5,185 nucleotides of DNA from Flavobacterium sp. (GTDB lineage Bacteria > Bacteroidota > Bacteroidia > Flavobacteriales > Flavobacteriaceae), in NCBI GenBank assembly GCA_012032075.1, contig JAAURU010000283.1, forward strand, positions 1 to 5,185. Direction: 5' to 3'. Positions 1 to 5,185 of this stretch are shown here, one piece after another. A program made the translations under genes and the position numbers. Each line of letters starts with the position of its first letter. Position 1 is the first letter of the stretch. The notes beneath the pieces are model-generated. The model was given only the letters and a program-made list of their open reading frames with translations. It was not told the DNA's origin and ran no database searches.

Positions 1-13
1 TTTTGTTCATTAA

Positions 14-127
14 ATGATTGGTAATCAGACAGAAAGAATCAATTTTGCTTCTACAAAAAACATACCTAATTATCCAGATTTCCTAGATATACAGGTAAAA
101 ATCTTTTCAAAGATTTTTTTCAATTAG
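14..127 (+). CDS. rpoB: RpoB N-terminal piece (frame of the true start)
   Basis: As read, this frame gives 37 residues and ends at TAG 125-127. The first 29 residues, starting MIGNQTERINFASTKN and reaching DFLDIQVK, are the genuine flavobacterial RpoB N-terminus. The last eight residues are out-of-frame product. The frame used downstream can be read back from the ATG at 175 to about 106 as FKDFFQLETKSDERGKEGLY and then NTF, which is the expected continuation. This shows that the ATG at 175 is an internal methionine (residue 54) and not the start of the gene. The piece is too short to be called by most gene finders and would be missed in an automatic annotation. Confidence 0.85.
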   Translation: MIGNQTERINFASTKNIPNYPDFLDIQVKIFSKIFFN

Positions 128-3100
128 AAACAAAATCTGATGAAAGAGGCAAAGAAGGTCTATATAACACCTTCATGGAAAATTTCCCAATTACGGATAC
201 GAGAAATCAATTCGTTTTAGAATTTCTAGATTACTTTATAGACCCACCAAGGTACACAATTGAAGAATGTATTGATAGAGGTTTAACATATAGTGTGCCT
301 TTGAAAGCTAGACTTAAATTGTATTGCACAGATCCTGAACATGAAGATTTTGAAACTATAGTTCAAGATGTATATCTTGGTACTATTCCTTATATGACTC
401 CTAGTGGTACATTTGTAATCAATGGGGCTGAACGTGTAGTTGTCTCTCAATTACACAGATCTCCAGGTGTTTTCTTTGGACAATCTTTCCATGCAAATGG
501 GACTAAGTTATATTCTGCAAGAATTATTCCTTTCAAAGGATCTTGGATAGAATTTGCAACTGATATCAATAGTGTAATGTATGCATATATTGATAGAAAG
601 AAAAAATTACCTGTTACTACTTTGTTCAGAGCTATTGGATTTGAAAGAGATAAGGACATTTTAGAGATTTTTGATCTTGCTGAAGAGATTAAAGTATCTA
701 AAACTGGAATTAAGAAATACATTGGAAGAAGACTTGCTGCACGTGTATTAAATACATGGCATGAAGATTTCGTAGATGAAGATACTGGTGAAGTAGTATC
801 TATTGAACGTAATGAGATTATCTTAGATCGTGATACTATTTTAGATAAAGATAATGTTGAAGAAATTATTGAAGCTGATGTAAAATTAATTCTTTTACAT
901 AAAGAAGATAATAATGCAGCTGATTATACAATTATTCACAATACATTACAAAAAGATCCAACAAATTCTGAAAAAGAGGCTGTTGAACATATTTATAGAC
1001 AATTACGTAACGCAGAACCACCAGATGAGGAAACGGCTCGTGGTATTATAGATAAATTATTCTTCTCAGATCAACGTTATAACTTAGGTGAAGTTGGTCG
1101 TTATAGAATGAATAAAAAATTAGGGTTAGATATCCCAATGGAAAAGCAAGTCTTAACTAAGGAAGATATCATAACTATTGTTAAATATTTGATTGAATTA
1201 ATTAACTCTAAAGCAGAGATTGATGATATTGATCACTTATCTAATCGTCGTGTAAGAACAGTTGGTGAACAATTATCTTCTCAATTTGGAGTTGGTTTAG
1301 CTCGTATGGCTAGAACTATTAGAGAAAGAATGAACGTTAGAGATAACGAGGTGTTTACACCTATAGATTTAATTAATGCTAAAACATTATCATCTGTAAT
1401 CAACTCTTTCTTTGGAACAAATCAGTTATCTCAATTTATGGATCAAACGAATCCATTAGCAGAGATTACACACAAACGTCGTTTATCTGCCCTTGGACCT
1501 GGTGGTTTATCTAGAGAAAGAGCTGGTTTTGAGGTTCGTGACGTTCACTATACTCATTATGGACGTTTATGTCCCATTGAAACTCCTGAAGGACCAAATA
1601 TTGGTTTGATTTCTTCACTAGGTGTTTATGCTAAAGTTAATGGAATGGGATTCATTGAAACTCCTTATAGAGAAGTTACTAATGGAGTAGTAGATTTAGT
1701 TTCTGAACCAATTTATCTTAGCGCTGAAGAAGAAGAAGGTAAAATGATAGCGCAAGCAAATATTGAAATGGATGTTAAAGGTAAAATTACTGCTGAAAAA
1801 GTTATTGCTCGTGAAGAGGGTGATTTTCCAGTAGTTGAACCAAATGTTGTTCATTATACTGATGTAGCTCCAAATCAAATTGCTTCTATTTCAGCATCAT
1901 TGATTCCTTTCTTGGAGCATGATGATGCGAACCGTGCTTTAATGGGTTCAAACATGATGCGTCAAGCTGTACCATTATTACGTCCTGAAGCTCCTATTGT
2001 AGGAACTGGTTTAGAAAGACAAGTTGCTTCTGATTCAAGAGTTCTTATTAATGCTGAAGGTGATGGAATTGTAACTTATGTAGATGCTAACAAGATAACC
2101 ATTAAATATGATAGAACTGAAGAAGAAAGAATGGTTAGTTTTGATGAAGATGAAAAAACATATCAATTAATTAAATTTAGAAAAACAAATCAAAGTACAT
2201 CTATTAACTTAAAACCTATTGTTAAAAAAGGTGATAAAGTGTATAAGGGACAAGTACTTTGTGAAGGATATGCTACTCAAAATGGTGAGCTTGCTTTAGG
2301 TAGAAACTTAAAAGTAGCTTTCATGCCTTGGAAAGGGTATAATTTTGAGGATGCAATTGTAATTTCTGAAAAAGTGGTTCGTGATGATATTTTTACTTCA
2401 ATTCATATTGATGATTATTCGTTAGAAGTTAGAGATACAAAATTAGGTAATGAAGAATTAACTAATGATATTCCTAATGTTTCTGAAGAAGCAACTAAAG
2501 ATTTGGATGAAAATGGAATGATAAGAATTGGTGCCGAGGTGAAACCTGGTGATATTCTTATTGGTAAAATTACTCCAAAAGGAGAGTCAGATCCTACTCC
2601 AGAAGAAAAATTATTACGTGCTATCTTTGGTGACAAAGCTGGAGATGTTAAAGATGCATCTTTAAAAGCTTCTCCATCATTGCATGGTGTTGTTTTAGAT
2701 AAAAAATTATTTGCTAAAGCGGTTAAAGATAAACGTAAGCGTTCTAAAGATAAAGAAGATATCGATAAACTTGACATTGAGTTTGAAGTTAAATTCAATG
2801 ATTTAAAGATAAGTTAATTGAGAAATTATTTGTAATTATTGATGGTAAAACTTCTCAAGGAGTTATGAATGATTTAGGTGAAGAAGTATTACCAAAAGGT
2901 AAAAAATTCACTAAAAAAATGTTACAATCAGTTGAGGATTTTGCTCACTTAACTAAAGGACAATGGACTACTGACGATGCAACTAATAAATTAGTGAATG
3001 ATTTAGTTCATAACTATAAGATTAAGTTAAATGACTTACAAGGTTGGTTAAGAAGAGAGAAATTTACAATTACTGTAGGGGATGAATTACCAGCTGGAAT

Positions 3101-3827
3101 TTTAAAACTAGCAAAAGTTTATATTGCTAAAAAGCGTAAACTTAAAGTTGGTGATAAAATGGCAGGTCGTCACGGTAACAAAGGTATTGTGGCAAGAATC
3201 GTTCGTCATGAAGATATGCCTTTCTTGGAAGACGGAACACCTGTTGATATAGTATTGAATCCTCTTGGAGTACCTTCACGTATGAACATTGGTCAAATTT
3301 ATGAAACAGTTCTTGGTTGGGCTGGTATGAATTTAGGTAGAAAGTTTGCTACACCTATTTTTGATGGAGCATCTTTAGATCAAATCAATGAACTTACAGA
3401 TGATGCAGGAATTCCTAGATTTGGTCATACTTACCTTTATGATGGGGGAACAGGAGAGCGTTTTCATCAACCAGCAACAGTTGGTGTGATTTATATGTTG
3501 AAATTAGGACATATGGTTGACGATAAAATGCATGCTCGTTCTATTGGACCATACTCTTTAATTACACAGCAACCATTAGGAGGTAAAGCTCAATTTGGAG
3601 GTCAACGTTTTGGAGAGATGGAGGTTTGGGCTCTTGAAGCTTATGGTGCATCTAGTACATTAAGAGAGATCTTAACTGTTAAATCAGATGACGTAATAGG
3701 TAGAGCAAAAACTTACGAAGCAATCGTAAAAGGAGAAACAATGCCAGAACCAGGATTACCAGAATCATTCAATGTATTAATGCATGAATTGAAAGGTCTT
3801 GGATTAGACATTCGTTTAGAAGAATAA
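14..3827 (+). CDS. rpoB: RNA polymerase beta subunit, whole gene, interrupted by two frame breaks
   Basis: This gene encodes the beta subunit of DNA-directed RNA polymerase, which with beta' forms the catalytic core that makes all cellular RNA. The start at 14 is fixed by an in-frame TAA at 11-13 directly before the ATG. The reading frame changes near 97-107 and again at 2805-2808. Removing one A and one T at the first site and restoring one A at the second gives 1270 codons plus the stop at 3825-3827, matching the length I recall for Flavobacteriaceae. Residue numbers in other entries use this reconstruction. All major beta motifs are present and in order, from the N-terminal lobe to the C-terminal clamp. 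No Shine-Dalgarno site is visible, as is usual in Bacteroidota. The breaks are most likely sequencing errors. A genuine pseudogene is improbable for an essential gene with no other decay. Confidence 0.95.
106..2817 (+). CDS. rpoB: RpoB central piece, residues about 31-931 (lobe, protrusion, fork, active-site region)
   Basis: This frame carries most of the beta subunit, and its first ATG is at 175. Landmarks in reconstructed numbering are the INGAERVVVSQLHRSPG motif of the N-terminal region (about 135-151), the rifampicin-binding cluster (467-493), ETPEGPNIGL at the fork (about 522-531), EHDDANRALMGSNMMRQAVP (634-653), and GYNFEDAI (774-781), whose Glu778 and Asp779 match the E. coli acidic pair Glu813-Asp814 near the active site. 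EEKLLRAIFGDKAGDVKDASL follows near the end. The piece then enters a lysine- and acid-rich, probably coiled-coil insertion that E. coli also has in this region. The frame is lost inside that insertion. The last two residues before the TAA at 2815-2817 are out of frame. Confidence 0.95.
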   Translation, partial: FKDFFQLETKSDERGKEGLYNTFMENFPITDTRNQFVLEFLDYFIDPPRYTIEECIDRGLTYSVPLKARLKLYCTDPEHEDFETIVQDVYLGTIPYMTPSGTFVINGAERVVVSQLHRSPGVFFGQSFHANGTKLYSARIIPFKGSWIEFATDINSVMYAYIDRKKKLPVTTLFRAIGFERDKDILEIFDLAEEIKVSKTGIKKYIGRRLAARVLNTWHEDFVDEDTGEVVSIERNEIILDRDTILDKDNVEEIIEADVKLILLHKEDNNAADYTIIHNTLQKDPTNSEKEAVEHIYRQLRNAEPPDEETARGIIDKLFFSDQRYNLGEVGRYRMNKKLGLDIPMEKQVLTKEDIITIVKYLIELINSKAEIDDIDHLSNRRVRTVGEQLSSQFGVGLARMARTIRERMNVRDNEVFTPIDLINAKTLSSVINSFFGTNQLSQFMDQTNPLAEITHKRRLSALGPGGLSRERAGFEVRDVHYTHYGRLCPIETPEGPNIGLISSLGVYAKVNGMGFIETPYREVTNGVVDLVSEPIYLSAEEEEGKMIAQANIEMDVKGKITAEKVIAREEGDFPVVEPNVVHYTDVAPNQIASISASLIPFLEHDDANRALMGSNMMRQAVPLLRPEAPIVGTGLERQVASDSRVLINAEGDGIVTYVDANKITIKYDRTEEERMVSFDEDEKTYQLIKFRKTNQSTSINLKPIVKKGDKVYKGQVLCEGYATQNGELALGRNLKVAFMPWKGYNFEDAIVISEKVVRDDIFTSIHIDDYSLEVRDTKLGNEELTNDIPNVSEEATKDLDENGMIRIGAEVKPGDILIGKITPKGESDPTPEEKLLRAIFGDKAGDVKDASLKASPSLHGVVLDKKLFAKAVKDKRKRSKDKEDIDKLDIEFEVKFNDLKIS
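1414..1494 (+). other. rpoB: Rifampicin-resistance-determining region of rpoB
   Basis: These 27 codons (residues 467-493) match E. coli beta 507-533. The residues most often changed in resistant mutants are in the sensitive state here: Gln513, Asp516, His526, Arg529, Ser531 and Leu533 (E. coli numbering) are all conserved. Differences from E. coli are Ser508 to Thr, Ser509 to Asn, Asn518 to Thr, Ser522 to Ala and Ile530 to Leu. As I recall, these are normal for Bacteroidota rather than acquired. The segment itself therefore predicts a rifampicin-susceptible polymerase. Confidence 0.85.
2806..3827 (+). CDS. rpoB: RpoB C-terminal piece, residues about 931-1270 (catalytic lysines, clamp-binding C-terminus)
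   Basis: The third frame resumes at 2808 as DKLIEKLFVIIDGKTSQGV, continuous with the central piece. The ATG at 2865 is an internal methionine. The block KMAGRHGNKG carries Lys1048 and Lys1056, equivalent to E. coli beta Lys1065 and Lys1073, which contact the RNA 3' end and incoming nucleotide. It is followed by the near-invariant TPVDIVLNPLGVPSRMNIGQ. The C-terminus holds QPLGGKAQFGGQRFGEMEVW and then ALEAYGASSTLREILTVKSDD, the part of beta that packs against beta' and forms the base of the clamp. The protein ends GLGLDIRLEE before TAA, the usual beta terminus, so nothing is missing at the 3' end. Confidence 0.95.
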
Positions 3828-3834
3828 TTTATTT

Positions 3835-3906
3835 AGTATTCAGTGTTCAGTAGTAAGTAATCAGTAAAAAGCTGAGTACTTACTACTGAATACTGAGAAC
3901 TTTTTT
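3835..3906 (+). terminator. Long imperfect hairpin plus T-run after rpoB (intrinsic terminator or attenuator)
   Basis: Arms 3840-3864 and 3872-3896 form a 25-position stem around the 7-base loop TAAAAAG. It has 23 Watson-Crick pairs, one G-T wobble (3845/3891) and one A-G mismatch (3860/3876). After a wobble at 3839/3897 and an A-A mismatch, three more pairs (3835-3837 with 3899-3901) extend the stem. Six T's follow at 3901-3906, beginning 8 bases after the rpoB stop codon's downstream hairpin arm opens. The stem is unusually long and AT-rich for an intrinsic terminator. Because rpoB and rpoC are normally cotranscribed, it would have to be leaky, or rpoC must have its own promoter. It could instead stabilise the rpoB 3' end or be a dispersed palindromic repeat. 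Confidence 0.6.
3840..3896. repeat. Palindrome built from TCAGT/ACTGA units
   Basis: The left arm contains TCAGT at 3840-3844, 3847-3851 and 3861-3865. The right arm contains the complement ACTGA at 3885-3889 and 3892-3896. The repetitive TTCAGTR-like composition differs from the surrounding spacer. It resembles the short palindromic repeats found between genes in many bacterial genomes, including, as I recall, flavobacterial ones. Whether it is repeated elsewhere in this genome cannot be seen from one window. Confidence 0.5.
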
Positions 3907-3978
3907 AAGATTAGTTTTAAGATTTATACCCGTAAACCGTTCCGATTTTTATATAGTATATAATTAGCACTTCGCAAC

Positions 3979-4023
3979 ATGGCTTGGAAGTTTAGAGAAG
4001 TAATTCGAGGTAGTGTTTTGTAA
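3979..4023 (+). other. 14-codon mini-ORF upstream of rpoC (speculative leader peptide)
   Basis: ATG at 3979 opens a short frame reading MAWKFREVIRGSVL and closes at TAA 4021-4023. It is in the same phase as rpoC, 57 bases upstream, and that TAA is the last in-frame stop before the rpoC start. Its end overlaps the left arm of the small hairpin at 4014-4039, an arrangement seen in leader-peptide attenuators. It has no recognisable ribosome-binding site, no cluster of one regulatory codon and no family I recognise. An ORF this short occurs often by chance, so this is listed only as a candidate. Confidence 0.15.
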
Positions 4024-4039
4024 ATTTTAGCACAAAACA
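4014..4039 (+). promoter_or_regulatory. Small hairpin in the rpoC leader
   Basis: TGTTTTGT at 4014-4021 and ACAAAACA at 4032-4039 are perfect 8-base inverted repeats around a 10-base loop. A run of six T's lies at 4047-4052, inside a second weak palindrome (CAATT 4044-4048, AATTG 4053-4057). The stem is AT-rich and the T-run is 7 bases away from it, so it is a poor intrinsic terminator. It might shape the rpoC leader or be chance structure in AT-rich DNA. Confidence 0.3.
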
Positions 4040-4080
4040 AAATCAATTTTTTAATTGCAAATAAATCAATAGTAAAAACT

Positions 4081-4938
4081 ATGATGAATAATAGAAATAG
4101 TAACAAAGACAAGAACCAAATTAAAAGGTTTAACAAAATTACGATAGGTTTAGCCTCACCAGAATCTATCTTGGCAGAGTCAAGAGGAGAGGTTTTAAAG
4201 CCTGAAACTATTAACTATCGTACTCACAAACCAGAAAGAGATGGTCTTTTCTGTGAGCGTATTTTCGGTCCAGTTAAAGATTATGAATGTGCTTGTGGAA
4301 AGTATAAAAGAATACGCTACAAAGGAATTGTTTGTGATAGATGTGGTGTTGAAGTAACAGAGAAAAAAGTACGTAGAGATAGAGTAGGTCACATTAATCT
4401 TGTTGTTCCAATTGCACATATTTGGTATTTTCGTTCTTTGCCAAATAAAATAGGTTATATCTTAGGATTACCTTCTAAGAAATTAGATATGATTATCTAC
4501 TATGAAAGATATGTGGTAATTCAAACAGGTATTGCTAAAGGACCTGAAGGTGAAACATTAAATAAATTAGATTTTTTAACTGAAGAAGAGTATTTGAATA
4601 TTTTAGATACACTTCCAATGGAAAATCAATATTTAGATGATAATGATCCAAATAAATTCATCGCTAAAATGGGTGCTGAATGTATTATGGATTTATTAGC
4701 ACGTATAGATTTAGATACTTTATCTTTTGATTTACGTCATGCTGCAAATACAGAAACATCAAAACAACGTAAAACAGAAGCATTAAAACGTCTTAACGTA
4801 GTTGAATCATTCCGTGAAGCAAATTTTAATAGAGAGAATCTTCCAGAATGGATGATTTTAAAAGTAATTCCAGTTATTCCACCTGAGTTACGTCCTCTTG
4901 TACCACTTGATGGTGGTCGTTTGCAACTTCCGATTTAA
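4081..4938 (+). CDS. rpoC: RpoC N-terminal piece: zinc-binding domain and clamp, residues 1-280
   Basis: This frame reads 285 residues, of which the first 280 are genuine. IGLASPESI and GEVLKPETINYRT form the start of the clamp. Four cysteines (Cys70, Cys72, Cys85, Cys88, in the pattern CxC...CDRC) form the N-terminal zinc-binding site, at the same residue numbers as in E. coli beta'. The segment GHINLVVPIAHIWYFRSLPN follows, then the family block NKIGYILGLPSKKLDMIIYY. The piece ends in PPELRPLVPLDGGR, leading into the lid loop. The last five residues before TAA 4936-4938 come from the wrong frame. Confidence 0.95.
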   Translation: MMNNRNSNKDKNQIKRFNKITIGLASPESILAESRGEVLKPETINYRTHKPERDGLFCERIFGPVKDYECACGKYKRIRYKGIVCDRCGVEVTEKKVRRDRVGHINLVVPIAHIWYFRSLPNKIGYILGLPSKKLDMIIYYERYVVIQTGIAKGPEGETLNKLDFLTEEEYLNILDTLPMENQYLDDNDPNKFIAKMGAECIMDLLARIDLDTLSFDLRHAANTETSKQRKTEALKRLNVVESFREANFNRENLPEWMILKVIPVIPPELRPLVPLDGGRLQLPI

Positions 4939-5185
4939 ATGATCTGTACAGAAGAGTTATCATCCGTAATAATCGTTTAAAAAGATTAGTTGAAATCAAA
5001 GCACCAGAAGTAATTTTACGTAATGAAAAACGTATGCTTCAAGAAGCAGTAGATTCATTATTTGATAATACAAGAAAAGCTTCAGCTGTTAAAACGGAAT
5101 CAAATAGACCTTTAAAATCGTTATCAGATTCTTTAAAAGGTAAGCAAGGTCGTTTCCGTCAAAACTTATTGGGTAAACGTGTAGA
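4081..5185 (+). CDS. rpoC: RNA polymerase beta' subunit, 5' part, with one frame break; runs off the window
   Basis: This gene encodes beta', the largest subunit of RNA polymerase. It carries the catalytic aspartates and, with beta, forms the active-site cleft and clamp. The ATG ATG start at 4081 gives the flavobacterial N-terminus MMNNRNSNKDK, and an in-frame TAA at 4021-4023 excludes a longer start unless a non-ATG codon is used. The A-rich leader just before it has no Shine-Dalgarno site. The frame breaks at 4920-4922. Restoring one T gives 368 complete residues up to the window edge, roughly the first quarter of the protein. The catalytic NADFDGD motif lies beyond the window and cannot be checked. 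The gene is separated from rpoB by 253 bases, with a terminator-like hairpin between them. Confidence 0.95.
4923..5185 (+). CDS. rpoC: RpoC continuation after the frame break, residues 282-368 (lid to switch region)
   Basis: This frame has no start codon of its own and continues the previous piece. It opens ATSDLNDLYRRVIIRNNRLK, the conserved sequence that directly follows GGRF in beta' proteins, so only the phenylalanine codon is damaged. It then reads APEVILRNEKRMLQEAVDSL, followed by RPLKSLSDSLKGKQGRFRQN and LLGKRVD, the segment leading into the switch region next to the active site. The frame is open to the last base, and the window ends two bases into the codon for residue 369. The ORF is truncated only by the window. 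Confidence 0.95.

Noticed and set aside
447..722. Minus-strand ORF inside rpoB (and similar ones at 1696-1878, 2415-2798 and 4195-4419)
   Set aside because: These are antisense shadows of strongly conserved polymerase coding sequence and have no features of their own.
97..2817. Programmed ribosomal frameshifting or transcriptional slippage producing full RpoB
   Set aside because: The runs are only three to five bases long, the shifts are not all in the same direction under the best model, there is no stimulatory structure or slippery heptamer in the right phase, and rpoB and rpoC are not known to use recoding in this group.
2865..3827. A separate gene starting at ATG 2865
   Set aside because: The protein upstream of this ATG in the same frame is conserved RpoB back to the frame break at about 2806, so the ATG is internal.
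3936..3964. TATAAT at 3959-3964 as a sigma70-type promoter for rpoC
   Set aside because: There is no TTGACA-like partner at the right distance, and Bacteroidota use a different consensus (TTTG and TAnnTTTG). TAAATTTT at 4021-4028 is one base off the latter but also lacks an upstream partner.
3924..4136. Minus-strand 70-residue hydrophobic ORF across the rpoC start
   Set aside because: Its hydrophobicity comes from reading A-rich DNA on the opposite strand as Phe/Leu/Ile codons, it overlaps the rpoC start, and it matches no family I know.
1..5185. A novel system, CRISPR array, tRNA, or insertion sequence
   Set aside because: The window is filled by rpoB, a 253-base spacer and rpoC. No spaced direct repeats, transposase, tRNA-like cloverleaf or accessory gene is visible.

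Overview
This is the rpoB-rpoC part of the core RNA polymerase operon of an AT-rich Bacteroidota, most likely a member of the Flavobacteriaceae. That placement rests on remembered flavobacterial RpoB and RpoC sequences, which these proteins resemble residue for residue over long stretches, on the N-terminus beginning with an MIxNQTER-type motif, and on the lack of Shine-Dalgarno sites. No database search was possible.

Layout, all on the + strand: bases 1-13 are the end of an upstream spacer. Bases 14-3827 are rpoB (RNA polymerase beta subunit), complete in content but broken into three reading frames. Bases 3828-4080 are a 253-base spacer holding a long imperfect hairpin followed by a T-run (terminator- or attenuator-like, and perhaps a repeated palindromic element), a 14-codon mini-ORF and a second, smaller hairpin. 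Bases 4081-5185 are the 5' part of rpoC (beta' subunit), running off the window end and broken once.

The three frame breaks (near 97-107, 2805-2808 and 4920-4922) all sit in short A or T runs. On both sides of each break the protein continues without loss of conserved residues. Undoing them gives a 1270-residue RpoB, the length I recall for Flavobacteriaceae. Because both genes are essential and normally single copy, base-calling or assembly errors are a much better explanation than real pseudogenes or programmed frameshifting.

The two genes work together: beta and beta' form the catalytic core of RNA polymerase, with the C-terminus of beta packing on the N-terminal part of beta'. I see no accessory, mobile or defence system here. 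The parts least explained by known genes are the structures in the rpoB-rpoC spacer.
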